NCBI GenBank assembly: GCA_003963455.1
Contig: RXJA01000155.1
Location: 1-64,000, forward strand
Length of the DNA stretch: 64,000 nt
Reading direction: 5' to 3'
Source: Hyphomicrobiales bacterium
GTDB taxonomy: Bacteria > Pseudomonadota > Alphaproteobacteria > Rhizobiales > Rhizobiaceae
Below the pieces are notes generated by a model. It was not told the DNA's origin. It was given only the letters and a program-made list of their open reading frames with translations, and did no database searches. Numbering within the stretch: the first letter of the stretch is position 1; each line of letters starts with the position of its first letter. Shown one piece after another: positions 40,853-48,479 of this stretch. A program made the translations under genes and the position numbers.

Positions 40853-42210
40853 GCTGCCCTCGCTTCGGAAAGCCGCTCAACCATTTCGATGCGGCGACCG
40901 ATCCAGCGCATCGCGTTCACTGCCATGGAATTGCCAAGCGCTTTGTAGCGAGGACCGTCAGACGCTTCGGCCTGCCCGCGCCATGGAATGTTGGTGTAGC
41001 CGTCAGGGAAGCCCTGTAGGCGCTCGCATTCTGTCGGCGTAAGGCGGCGGACAGCCCAAGCCTCTTGGATGTAATCGCCGCCTTGGTTGCCTCCTACGGG
41101 GCCACCGGCCATGATAGGCTGCGCGACATCGACTTGACGGGCCTTGTAGTCCTTTCCGCTGTTCTGCGGCATGATTGACCATGCAACAGATTGGACATGG
41201 TGCCTTGCCTCTAGCGTGTAACTGACGCCCTCCTGCCATCCCTTTCCTTGCGGCCCGGCGTTTGGATTTTCTGATGTAGCGCGCTCTTGGATGGCTATTG
41301 CCGGCGGATGAGCTCCAGCGGCCAATGGATGGCATGGGTCTCCAGCTTTCGGCTGCGAATAGTTTGAACGGCTAGTGATCTGAGTCGTGTCAAAGGCGAC
41401 GATGTTAACGTCATCTTCCTGCCGCCGGCCTGCATAGCCACCCTTCCCCGAACTCTCCGCGCCGCGAGTCAGCGTCGAAGCGACTGGCCCCGCTATGAAC
41501 TCCATTTCGTTAGGGTCTAGGCGACCTGTGGCTGTGTTGCAGGCAGTGAGAGCGCGTGAGAGGTTATCGTCTGCGCCGCATGTTCCAACGCCGTTCGCAG
41601 TAAGGGCGGCAACTGACGCCCCCTTTTCTCGGCGCGGCGCAGAATCCCCCTGCATGCCTTCGGACTCAAGAAGTACCGCTGCGGCACGTCGCCAGTCTCC
41701 AAGATATCCGACAACGAACACACGCCGTCGTCTTTGAGGGACAGCCCTTGAATACCCGTCCACTCGGACAAATTGAGCGTCAAGCACTCGCCAGGCCGCA
41801 TGATACCCGAGTTCTTCCAACCCTCGGATAAAGGTTGCAAAGTCCCATCCTTTGCTTGACGACAGGACGCCGGGGACGTTCTCCCAAACCAGCCAACGGG
41901 GCTGATATCGTCTAGCGATGGCAAGATAGGTGAGCATGAGGTTGCCGCGCGGGTCAGCAAGTCCTTGGCGAAGTCCTGCGATCGAGAAGGACTGGCAGGG
42001 GGTGCCTCCGACAAGAAGGTCAATTGCGTCATCCGGCCAATCCTTGTATTTTGTCATGTCGCCTCGATTGGGCACTTCCGGGTGATGGTGAGCCAATACG
42101 GCGCTCGGGAACTTCTCGATCTCCGAGAGAAACGTTGCCTTCCAGCCGAGCGGCTTCCACGCCATCGATGCGGCCTCGATGCCTGAACAAACTGAGCCGA
42201 AGCGGATCAT
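40849..42210 (-). CDS. C5 cytosine DNA methyltransferase
   Basis: 453 aa. Motif I GSVCSGIEAASMA, motif IV GGTPCQSFSIAGLRQGL with the catalytic Cys, motif VI WENVPGVL, motif VIII AVPQRRRRVFVVGYLG, a long variable target region, and motifs IX-X ECERLQGFPDGYT and YKALGNSMAVNAMRWI. All are intact. No restriction enzyme gene is adjacent, so it acts alone, possibly protecting phage DNA or changing expression. A second long frame overlaps it (41517-42032). Confidence 0.88.
   Translation of the reverse strand: MIRFGSVCSGIEAASMAWKPLGWKATFLSEIEKFPSAVLAHHHPEVPNRGDMTKYKDWPDDAIDLLVGGTPCQSFSIAGLRQGLADPRGNLMLTYLAIARRYQPRWLVWENVPGVLSSSKGWDFATFIRGLEELGYHAAWRVLDAQFVRVDGYSRAVPQRRRRVFVVGYLGDWRRAAAVLLESEGMQGDSAPRREKGASVAALTANGVGTCGADDNLSRALTACNTATGRLDPNEMEFIAGPVASTLTRGAESSGKGGYAGRRQEDDVNIVAFDTTQITSRSNYSQPKAGDPCHPLAAGAHPPAIAIQERATSENPNAGPQGKGWQEGVSYTLEARHHVQSVAWSIMPQNSGKDYKARQVDVAQPIMAGGPVGGNQGGDYIQEAWAVRRLTPTECERLQGFPDGYTNIPWRGQAEASDGPRYKALGNSMAVNAMRWIGRRIEMVERLSEARAA
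41517..42032 (-). CDS. overlapping frame within the methyltransferase gene
   Basis: 171 codons in another frame of the same strand, MTQLTFLSEAPPASPSRSQDFAK to PATQPQVA, lying over motifs IV-VIII and part of the target domain. It contains ordered-looking segments such as VGWFGRTSPASC, SLSDILETGDVPQRYFLSPKACRGILRRAEKRGRQLPPLL. I recall similar short proteins annotated in phages beside or inside cytosine methylases, so this may be a real overprinted gene. A ribosome site could not be confirmed. Confidence 0.45.
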   Translation of the reverse strand: MTQLTFLSEAPPASPSRSQDFAKDLLTRAATSCSPILPSLDDISPVGWFGRTSPASCRQAKDGTLQPLSEGWKNSGIMRPGECLTLNLSEWTGIQGLSLKDDGVCSLSDILETGDVPQRYFLSPKACRGILRRAEKRGRQLPPLLRTALEHAAQTITSHALSLPATQPQVA

Positions 42211-42410
42211 GCGAACAGCCGCCAAGCGCCCCAAGCAAGCAGGGCGATCGGGACCACACCGACAAGCCAGGCTCCTACCCAGATCATCCAGGTTACGGGG
42301 AGCGAGTAATGCTCGTCGGCTGGCTCGGGGATGTAGTGGCCGTACTCGTCGAGGACATAGCTTCCATCGAGGGCATTGATGCGCTGGCGGTGGTCTATGA
42401 GGGCGTTCAT
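42207..42410 (-). CDS. small membrane protein (67 aa)
   Basis: A polar start MNALIDHRQRINALDGSYVLDEYGHYIPEPADEHYSLP, then one transmembrane helix (VTWMIWVGAWLVGVVPIALLAWGAWRLF). ATG 42410 overlaps the ParB-like stop; its stop overlaps the methyltransferase start. Function unknown. Confidence 0.6.
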   Translation of the reverse strand: MNALIDHRQRINALDGSYVLDEYGHYIPEPADEHYSLPVTWMIWVGAWLVGVVPIALLAWGAWRLFA

Positions 42411-43213
42411 GCCGCGCTCCGATCCATAACGGGTGTGTCGATCAATTCGCGGAAACGCTGGCGTGCCGTCTCGCCGGCTTTGTTCCAAGCGGCAACTAGG
42501 GCATCATATTGTTTATCGGCGGCCTCATCGTCCGTGAGGGGGACGACGCGCCGAGCAATCGCGCCCTTGGCGTGTTCGCGCTGCTGATGCTTGATGAATG
42601 CCAGTTCGCGCTTGGCGACGACGACCTGTTCGCTAGGGGAAAGCTTTTTCAGTTTGTCAAGGAATGTACCGGTGTCGAGCTGGGTGCCGCGAATAATGTC
42701 GATGGCAGCCTGGATGACCTTTTCGCCACGTTCAGCATCTCGTTGCACGGCACGTTCTGATTGACCTGTAACCTTCGCAGTGGCCTCGGTGAACCGTTCG
42801 GCATCGCCGCGCTCGCGTGTGTCGCCAACTTGGCGACTTACGCCCGGAGTACCATGCGCGGTCTCTGGGTGGAGTTCGAGATAAATGGCCTTGCGCCTTG
42901 CTGTGTGCTTGGCGCGATCTGCCGGGGAAAGTTCTGCCCGGCAGAGGTTTTCATCGATCATTGCCAGTTCGGCGTGGAGGTCATCAGCCTCGATCGCGTC
43001 CGCCGCAATATCTGCGAGGCCAAGCCGCTTACAGGCGGCAAGGCGATGATGGCCGGCCACGACTTCCCATTGATCGCCAACGGCACGGACGCGGATAGGA
43101 TTGATGAGGCCGATGGTGCCGATACTATCGACAAGTCCGCCAACCGTGGCTTCGTCTATCAGACGCGCATCTGCACGCGCATGGATTTGATCAATGGGAA
43201 GTTCGCGGAGCAT
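42407..43213 (-). CDS. ParB-like protein 1
   Basis: 268 aa. The N-terminal ParB/Srx domain has VGGLVDSIGTIGLINPIRVRAVGDQWEVVAGHHRLAACKRLGL (ParB GxxRxxA-like box) and the central part carries the HTH-like segment ATAKVTGQSERAVQRDAERG. No ParA or parS was seen. In phages such proteins often act as nucleases or regulators. Coupled to downstream genes. Confidence 0.75.
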   Translation of the reverse strand: MLRELPIDQIHARADARLIDEATVGGLVDSIGTIGLINPIRVRAVGDQWEVVAGHHRLAACKRLGLADIAADAIEADDLHAELAMIDENLCRAELSPADRAKHTARRKAIYLELHPETAHGTPGVSRQVGDTRERGDAERFTEATAKVTGQSERAVQRDAERGEKVIQAAIDIIRGTQLDTGTFLDKLKKLSPSEQVVVAKRELAFIKHQQREHAKGAIARRVVPLTDDEAADKQYDALVAAWNKAGETARQRFRELIDTPVMDRSAA

Positions 43214-43216
43214 GAC

Positions 43217-44122
43217 TCAGTTCTCCAACGCTGGAAGCAGACCGCCACCAATCCAAATGCGCTTGACGGTTTCCCGCTTGCGCCAGTGGTTCCATGCCTT
43301 GAAGATGAGTTCGAGGCGATCGCCAGTCTTGAGTTGGCGGCGTTCGTTGATCAGCCGATTGCGGGCATAGAGGATTGGGTCACCCGCCCGGAGGCCGGCA
43401 CCGCGAATGAGGCTGAGAATGAAGTGGTCGGCGTCTTCCTTTTTGCCGGTTCCACAAAGGATGAAATGAGCCGCTGCGAGAGCCGATTTGCCGCCAGCAG
43501 CATCGGCGCCCTTTTCATGCACGAGACCGACAGATTTGATGATGCCGGGATTCTCTGCGACAAATTCAAGTATCTCGCCCTTAGTAGCTGTATATCGACT
43601 GCTGTGGTTGACAGCCCCTCGCATCCGATATTGGCACACAAAGTTTCCGGCCGCGCCGAGAACGTTGGTGTTAATGTTTCCTTCCATAGAAAGGAAATCA
43701 CCGACAGTGCGCATCCGGCCCTGGTCGAGCGTGGTGCGGGTGTCCCGTTTGATGCCAACGACCATCAGGACTTCGATGGCCCTGCCAGCGGCAATGACCG
43801 CCCGACAACGATGCTGTCCGTCATTCAATTCGCCTGTATCGGAAATGATGATCGGCTCACCGTTGAACGCCCAGCGTCCGCCGACGATCTCGTGCATGTA
43901 GTTTTCAACGATCCGCTCGCTGACTTTGCGGTTCGCTTGATTGCGGTCCAAAAACATTTCGGCCATTTCCGGCGTAAGCGAAATGATCTGCGAAATGGGC
44001 TTGGCCTTGGATTTCTCGACCAGGCTGTCGAGCCAGATGCCGAGCTTCTTGCGAGCGCTTTCGATGTGGAGACCAGCCGTCACGGATTGCGTCGGCATGG
44101 CCTTTTCGACTACACTGAGCAT
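43217..44122 (-). CDS. ParB/Srx-superfamily-like protein 2
   Basis: 301 aa. NRKVSERIVENYMHEIVGGRWAFNGEPIIISDTGELNDGQHRCRAVIAAG carries the ParB-type fold (DGQHR, in place of GxxRx). The C-terminal part is helical with KSALAAAHFILCGTGKKEDADHFI. ATG 44122 has GAGGAAA about 9 bases upstream; the TTG at 44197 is a less likely start. Role unknown; adjacent to the other ParB-like protein. Confidence 0.65.
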   Translation of the reverse strand: MLSVVEKAMPTQSVTAGLHIESARKKLGIWLDSLVEKSKAKPISQIISLTPEMAEMFLDRNQANRKVSERIVENYMHEIVGGRWAFNGEPIIISDTGELNDGQHRCRAVIAAGRAIEVLMVVGIKRDTRTTLDQGRMRTVGDFLSMEGNINTNVLGAAGNFVCQYRMRGAVNHSSRYTATKGEILEFVAENPGIIKSVGLVHEKGADAAGGKSALAAAHFILCGTGKKEDADHFILSLIRGAGLRAGDPILYARNRLINERRQLKTGDRLELIFKAWNHWRKRETVKRIWIGGGLLPALEN

Positions 44123-44193
44123 GATTTGATTTCCTCGGCGGACACCTTCGGGCGTGCCGCCATTTTTCTTTTCAGTGCCCGAAGTCACTATCT

Positions 44194-44643
44194 TCAAGGT
44201 TGTGATCCTCTTCCAACTCGGGGGCGATCCATGCCGCTAGACTGGCCGCGAAGTCCCTCAATCTCAGGGCCAAAGAAATCCTCGTCCGTACGCTCAAGAA
44301 GCGCACGATAAGCGGCGGTTTTCTCGATGAATGCGGCATGCTCTTTCCTCGCTTTCTGGAGCAGTTCACGCTCTTCTTTTGCCTTCGCCGCTGCCGCGTG
44401 TAGTTCGCGCATCTCACGGAATTCGACGTAGGCGGCCTCTTGGTTCCAGAACGAACGAACCCTCCGCTCGGTCCACTGCAATTTCGGGTTTTCCTCGTGA
44501 GGGAACATCTTCACGAGCTTGGAATAGGCTGCGTACAGGATGGCCTGGACCTTCCCGGAGCCTCCGATATCGGCCACGTAGGACCGTGCCAAAGCTACAT
44601 CTGACATCTGCTTCTTATCCGTGTTGCGGGTATGATTTCCCAT
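44194..44643 (-). CDS. hypothetical early protein (149 aa)
   Basis: LARSYVADIGGSGKVQAILYAAYSKLVKMFPHEENPKLQWTERRVRSFWNQEAAYVEFREMRELHAAAAKA is a helical, DNA-binding-like domain of a type frequent in rhizobial prophages, ending in a coiled coil. Function unknown. ATG 44643 and ATG 44607 are both possible. Confidence 0.6.
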   Translation of the reverse strand: MGNHTRNTDKKQMSDVALARSYVADIGGSGKVQAILYAAYSKLVKMFPHEENPKLQWTERRVRSFWNQEAAYVEFREMRELHAAAAKAKEERELLQKARKEHAAFIEKTAAYRALLERTDEDFFGPEIEGLRGQSSGMDRPRVGRGSQP

Positions 44644-44677
44644 GATCTCGGGCGTCCTTCTGCTGCATGGTTTGACC

Positions 44678-45115
44678 ATGGACAGCAGGAGACAAAAGCG
44701 CCCCGATTGGCGGGAAACGGAAAGTTTGAGTGATGCTGCGTCCCGACTTTTGCGGGTGCTGGACGAGCGGAAGAAAAGACGGCTTGCCGGAGCCGAAACG
44801 CCGGCAGAAATTCAGCAATCCCGGACGTATGTCCCTGCGTATCCGGGAGAAAATGGCCGGGAGGCGAGCGCCAAAAACGGGTCCGCTGCGCTCAAACCTC
44901 CCGGCCAGTTGACACCGCAACGGGAGGAATGCGGCGATCACACGCTCGAAGGAGGTAACGGGCGTGGATTGGAAACGGATGGACGCGCGGAATTTTCGAC
45001 ACTGGATTTTGTGCAAAGTTTCAGTCCCCAAGGCACCGCGCGCCCTGGCTCCGGAAGATACCTTGGGAGGGAAAGAACGCGCGAAAGACACGCTCCGGAG
45101 GATGAGGTTGAATGA
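44678..45115 (+). CDS. doubtful rightward ORF in a weakly coding stretch
   Basis: Region 44644-45117 has no convincing gene. The rightward frame from 44678 (MDSRRQKRPDWRETES, then ASRLLRVLDERKKRRLAGAETPAEIQQ) looks coding for about 45 residues and then becomes low complexity. A second rightward frame, GTG 44964 to 45179 (MDWKRMDARNFRHWILCKVSV), has a good GGAGG site and overlaps it. At most one is real; either may be a small early protein. Confidence 0.3.
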   Translation: MDSRRQKRPDWRETESLSDAASRLLRVLDERKKRRLAGAETPAEIQQSRTYVPAYPGENGREASAKNGSAALKPPGQLTPQREECGDHTLEGGNGRGLETDGRAEFSTLDFVQSFSPQGTARPGSGRYLGRERTRERHAPEDEVE

Positions 45116-45117
45116 GG

Positions 45118-45780
45118 TCATGCAGCCTCCGATGTTACAAATACTGGGAGTGAATGAAGTTTTGACCCAGAATTTGTAACGCCCCATTGGGAGGCCATTG
45201 CCATGGCGATGCCCTCATAGGTACGAGAGCGATCGCGCTTCCGGTCTGGTCCAGGCGCCATCTTGAAAACGCGCTGTTCCCGGCCTTCCACAATGCTCGT
45301 CGGGATAAGGCTTGGAATACCGCGAAGCCAAAGACAGGTTGCCTTGGTTTCGCCGTGCCCGAATTGCCACGGCTGGATGATCTGCGTCGGATCGGGAATG
45401 CCGAACAGGCGCTTCGGATGGCCGAGCATGATAGGGTTCTCGACCGCAACCATTGGCGCGGGGGCATTGAGCAGGGAGAGAAAGAATTGAGCTGCAGCAC
45501 CCATTTTTGCCCACCGATCGGCTTCCGGCCCGTTGACGGCGTTCATTCCTGCATAGAGGTGCTTCGCGCCGCTGTTCGCCAGATAGGTGCATTCTGGGTG
45601 GGCGATGATCAGATCCCAATTGCCGGTATAGGCCGCCTTGATGGCATCACCCTGGATGTGGAACTCGCTGCCGTCATCCGCCGGAACAAGATCGTTCGAC
45701 CAGGCGTCATGACCAAGAGTCCTAAATGCGGAGCGGACAACGCCAGACCGTTCGCATGCGACAAGGACGCGCATATTCAT
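45118..45780 (-). CDS. DNA methylase-like protein (MRVLVACERSG family)
   Basis: 220 aa. MNMRVLVACERSGVVRSAFRTLGHDAWSNDLVPADDG is the methyltransferase motif I region found in phage cytosine-specific methylase relatives; the following AHPECTYLANSGAKHL and VENPIMLGHPKRLFG fit motif IV and VI positions (VENP). ATG 45780 overlaps the previous stop (ATGA); the ORF-track start 46194 adds a wrong-frame leader. The target is unknown. Confidence 0.7.
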   Translation of the reverse strand: MNMRVLVACERSGVVRSAFRTLGHDAWSNDLVPADDGSEFHIQGDAIKAAYTGNWDLIIAHPECTYLANSGAKHLYAGMNAVNGPEADRWAKMGAAAQFFLSLLNAPAPMVAVENPIMLGHPKRLFGIPDPTQIIQPWQFGHGETKATCLWLRGIPSLIPTSIVEGREQRVFKMAPGPDRKRDRSRTYEGIAMAMASQWGVTNSGSKLHSLPVFVTSEAA

Positions 45781-45977
45781 GACTGCGCCTCGGAATTGGG
45801 GCCGACAGATTCCGGTAAGAAACAGATGAATATCGCAATGTTCACAATGGCCGCGAACAGGTTGAGCCCAGCCGCCCAATACGCCCCTTGAATTGTTGGG
45901 ATGACCGCCATGCCAAGCGAGAAGCCGGCATAGAATATGTTCACGACATGCAACCCGTTGAATGTGGTGTTGCTCAT
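45777..45977 (-). CDS. two-span membrane protein (66 aa)
   Basis: MSNTTFNGLHVVNIFYAGFSLGMAVIPTIQGAYWAAGLNLFAAIVNIAIFICFLPESVGPNSEAQS has two hydrophobic helices and the tail PESVGPNS. The same tail ends the upstream neighbour, because both genes share a 22-bp repeat. Function unknown. Confidence 0.6.
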   Translation of the reverse strand: MSNTTFNGLHVVNIFYAGFSLGMAVIPTIQGAYWAAGLNLFAAIVNIAIFICFLPESVGPNSEAQS

Positions 45978-46039
45978 GCGTCACCTGTGGAATTGGGGCC
46001 GACAGATTCCACCGGGGGAGGGTTTGCGGAATCTGTCGG
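45792..46039. repeat. 22-bp direct repeat pair with a 12-bp inverted copy
   Basis: GGAATTGGGGCCGACAGATTCC occurs at 45792-45813 and 45989-46010. At 46028-46039 GGAATCTGTCGG is the inverse of CCGACAGATTCC (45999-46010), giving a perfect 12-bp hairpin with a 17-base loop. The direct repeats frame the 66-aa membrane protein gene like the ends of a cassette. Confidence 0.75.
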
Positions 46040-46207
46040 CGTCGCTGCAGGGGTGGGCAGCGAGTTGGAAAGTCGTTCGTATTTCGAAGCGAGATTTCGG
46101 CAGACCAAGGAAGCGCCATGATCGCCAAGTGCCGCGAGATCATTTGCTGCCCGGCTATATCGCGCCGCCTTAGTCGCATACAGAAGATGTTCACCGATAG
46201 AGATCAT
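45974..46207 (-). CDS. hypothetical early protein (77 aa)
   Basis: MISIGEHLLYATKAARYSRAANDLAALGDHGASLVCRNLASKYERLSNSL is helical, followed by a Pro/Thr-rich tail and ESVGPNS. Overlaps the next gene start. Function unknown. Confidence 0.55.
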   Translation of the reverse strand: MISIGEHLLYATKAARYSRAANDLAALGDHGASLVCRNLASKYERLSNSLPTPAATPTDSANPPPVESVGPNSTGDA

Positions 46208-46555
46208 CTAGCGATCCTCCGAGGGCAGCGAGCTGGGAGATTGGGAGAGCGTCTTGTCCGCGTAATCGCGAGCCGCTTTGAAGCGATACTCTCTGTCGAG
46301 ATCGAGGGGATTTTCTTCTTTCCACTCAACGCCACGGAGGTATGCCTCAATTATCATCTTTTCGAGTGGCATCGCCTCGATGGCGGCGCGGGCGGCGGAA
46401 AGGCAGATGGATTTTACCTGCTCAAGCTGCTCCTGCATCGTCTGGCCTTCGACAAATTCGGAGTGATGAAAGGTGACGCCAATTGGATCTCCGCTTGTCG
46501 GGTCAATGGCGTCGCCTATCGCCTTCGCAATGCGATCGATCATGGTCTCGCTCAT
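46208..46555 (-). CDS. hypothetical early protein (115 aa)
   Basis: MSETMIDRIAKAIGDAIDPTSGDP... ARAAIEAMPLEKMIIEAYLRGVEWKEENPLDLDREYRFKAARDYADKTL is helical and acidic, resembling small phage early proteins of the Rhizobiales. It is the first leftward gene after the operator-like repeats at 46658. Confidence 0.65.
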   Translation of the reverse strand: MSETMIDRIAKAIGDAIDPTSGDPIGVTFHHSEFVEGQTMQEQLEQVKSICLSAARAAIEAMPLEKMIIEAYLRGVEWKEENPLDLDREYRFKAARDYADKTLSQSPSSLPSEDR

Positions 46556-46657
46556 GACATCAACCCCGCTTGAATAGTGGAATGTGAGGCGGGGCTAATG
46601 ATCGCTGGGCGCGAAGAACTTACGCCCTGGTTGAAGGCGTTAATCGGCTCTTCACCG

Positions 46658-46679
46658 TAAGCTGAACTTAAGCTGAACA
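46658..46679. promoter_or_regulatory. tandem 11-bp direct repeat
   Basis: TAAGCTGAACT followed at once by TAAGCTGAACA. One copy per helical turn suggests a DNA-binding site. It lies between the leftward gene at 46555 and the rightward gene at 46768. Confidence 0.5.
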
Positions 46680-46767
46680 GTCTGGAAACAGCCCTTGTAG
46701 GTGCGGCGCGATATGCCCCAGCCTGAACATGAGCCGGCGAACAACAACGGCTCTTGGGATCAACAGA

Positions 46768-47019
46768 ATGGGCAAGAACTTCATGGAACCGGCGAACGTG
46801 CCGGAATTCTTCGTTTGCGGAGTTTCGAGGATAGAAAACCTGGGCTCCATCTCCAGACATGTATTGGTGGCAGAGCGCCGTGTTGGAGATCGCGTCCTCT
46901 ATATCCCGAAGGTACACATCATCATTTCGAACGCCAACGCCCATATTGCGATCATGAAGACCGCGCGCGAACTTGCGTTCAATCTGGTTTCTGGCGGGGA
47001 GCGGATGGTGCAACATTGA
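46768..47019 (+). CDS. small rightward protein convergent with the Cro-like gene
   Basis: 83 aa. EPANVPEFFVCGVSRIENLGSISRHVLVAERRVGDRVLYIPKVHIIISNANAHIAIMKTARELAF reads as a normal alpha-beta protein, unlike the opposite frame. ATG 46768 or 46783 are possible starts; neither has a good ribosome site. It lies on the opposite strand inside the leftward early transcript and ends 3 bases from the Cro-like stop, so transcription through here is convergent. Confidence 0.55.
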   Translation: MGKNFMEPANVPEFFVCGVSRIENLGSISRHVLVAERRVGDRVLYIPKVHIIISNANAHIAIMKTARELAFNLVSGGERMVQH

Positions 47020-47021
47020 GG

Positions 47022-47255
47022 TCACGCCGCGTCTGCAAAGAAGTCTGCCGGCGCCAGATCGATCTTGTTTTCCTTGGCGTAGGCCAGAAGCTTTTCAGCG
47101 TCCTCCTGTGGAACGCGGCCGCCAGTCCCGCCGCGCTCCTTGGGGTACATCCACCGGTACACGCGCGAGACGTGCTTACCGGTGATGCTCGCCACCTTTT
47201 CGATGCCGATCTTGCCGATGACTGATTTGGCTGGATTGAGGTGCGTTTCGCTCAT
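47022..47255 (-). CDS. Cro-like regulator
   Basis: 77 aa. AKSVIGKIGIEKVASITGKHVSRVYRWMYPKERGGTGGRVPQEDAEKLLAYAKENKI contains a helix-turn-helix (VASITGKHVSRVYRW) typical of small phage Cro/YdaS-like proteins. It diverges from the CI gene across three operators. Expected to repress CI expression and favour lytic growth. Confidence 0.75.
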   Translation of the reverse strand: MSETHLNPAKSVIGKIGIEKVASITGKHVSRVYRWMYPKERGGTGGRVPQEDAEKLLAYAKENKIDLAPADFFADAA

Positions 47256-47262
47256 GGTGTCT

Positions 47263-47338
47263 ATATTTGCGATTATCGCGATTTTTTGTCAAGCGGATTT
47301 TGCGAACTTCGCGATAGGAAATTTTGCGGCCATCGCGA
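47263..47338. promoter_or_regulatory. CI/Cro operator region with three operators and the leftward promoter
   Basis: Three 15-bp near-palindromes: TTGCGATTATCGCGA (47267-47281), TTGCGAACTTCGCGA (47300-47314) and TTGCGGCCATCGCGA (47324-47338). The leftward promoter is TTGACA (47287-47292) - 18 - AAATAT (47263-47268) on the minus strand, with operator 1 inside its spacer. For CI a -10 (GATTAT, 47337-47342) lies 6 bases before ATG 47349, so the CI message is probably leaderless. Confidence 0.8.
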
Positions 47339-47348
47339 TTATGCCGGG

Positions 47349-47948
47349 ATGAGCGATCCGCAGCGCGATATCAGGGTTTGGGTGCAGGCTGAGCTGGCCA
47401 AGCGCGGGCATGGGGCCAAGGGTATGCTCGCCAAGCACCTCGACGTGCGCCCCGACGCTATCACGCGGATGATGAACACCGACCCAGGGAAGGAGACGCG
47501 CGAGATCCGGGCTCACGAGCTGGTGAAGATGCGCCAGTTCTTTTCCGATGAAACCGAGACGGACGACTATCTGACGACGGTCCCTCTCGTCGGCTACGTC
47601 GGAGCCGGGGCCCGGGCTTACTATAATGCCGACAATGAAGAGCTTGAGCGGGTGAAGGCTCCCAAGGACGCCACTTCCGATACAGTCGCGGTCCAGATTC
47701 GCGGCGAAAGCCTTGGTGCCCTGTTCGATACCTGGCTTGTTTTTTATGACGATGTGCGCTCGCCGGTGACACCCGACATGATCGGCGTGCTTTGCGTCGT
47801 TGGCCTGCCTGATGATCGCGTGCTTGTGAAACGCATCCGACGCGCTAAAACGCCCGGGTTTTTCCATCTCGATTCGAACACCGAGCCGACGATCAACGAT
47901 GTCGAGATCGTCTGGGCTGCGAAGGTCAAGAGCATGGAGCCTAGGTAG
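47349..47948 (+). CDS. CI-like repressor with S24 peptidase domain
   Basis: 199 aa. The N-terminal HTH is RVWVQAELAKRGHGAKGMLAKHLDVRPDAITRMMN. The S24 domain follows: PLVGYVGAGARAY with an AG-type cleavage site, QIRGESLGALFDTW with Ser (nucleophile), DDRVLVKRIRR with Lys. It holds the lysogenic state and may self-cleave after RecA activation. No ribosome site upstream, consistent with a leaderless mRNA. ORF-track start 47241 is not used because it crosses the operators. Confidence 0.85.
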   Translation: MSDPQRDIRVWVQAELAKRGHGAKGMLAKHLDVRPDAITRMMNTDPGKETREIRAHELVKMRQFFSDETETDDYLTTVPLVGYVGAGARAYYNADNEELERVKAPKDATSDTVAVQIRGESLGALFDTWLVFYDDVRSPVTPDMIGVLCVVGLPDDRVLVKRIRRAKTPGFFHLDSNTEPTINDVEIVWAAKVKSMEPR

Positions 47949-48479
47949 TTCCATAGCTCCGCCCTTTCCGCCTTGAGGTATGGGCGCGGGGCCGTCCTCA
48001 AGTCCCTGACCACGGGAGAAGCCTAGGCTTCGCGTACTCGCTTCCCTTTCGCCTCCGCAGAGACGCCGCACATTGTCCCTGTGCGTCCACTGGCAGCTTT
48101 TTTCGGCGCCGCCACATTGATTGACAGACGGAAGGTCAGTCCGCTGATGTCAACCGATGCTCAAGACCGTTCCCGGGGTTGCCGGGCCACTCAAGGCCGC
48201 GCGTTCTATGGGCCACGATTCCGCGCGATTTTTAATTCCCTCTGAGACTGGCACAGGGCGACCGCTTGGGATTGTGTTTCCGGAGTGATCGTAGCTGGCG
48301 ATCCAAGTCCCGTGGAAAACCGCCGCTGACTGCGATCCAGACGCAAGCTCTTGCCGGGAACCACCGGGCAGACGCAAGATATTGCGAATTTCACGCCGTG
48401 CAGCGGAATTTTCTGTTGCGAGATGATCATGCATTTGATACATAACCACTGACTTATCGGTTTTGCTTTGTTGCTGCAC

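Noticed and set aside
42761-44311. 516-aa rightward ORF
   Set aside because: Antisense to two ParB-like genes with good domain matches; its own sequence shows no recognisable fold.
44615-45187. 190-aa leftward ORF
   Set aside because: Rich in Arg/Ser/Phe without any domain pattern. The region is reported as uncertain instead.
45118-46194. 358-aa form of the methylase-like protein
   Set aside because: The first 138 residues cross two other genes in the wrong frame. The family start is at 45780.
46552-47025. 157-aa leftward ORF
   Set aside because: Its composition is not protein-like, while the opposite strand (46768-47019) reads as a normal protein.
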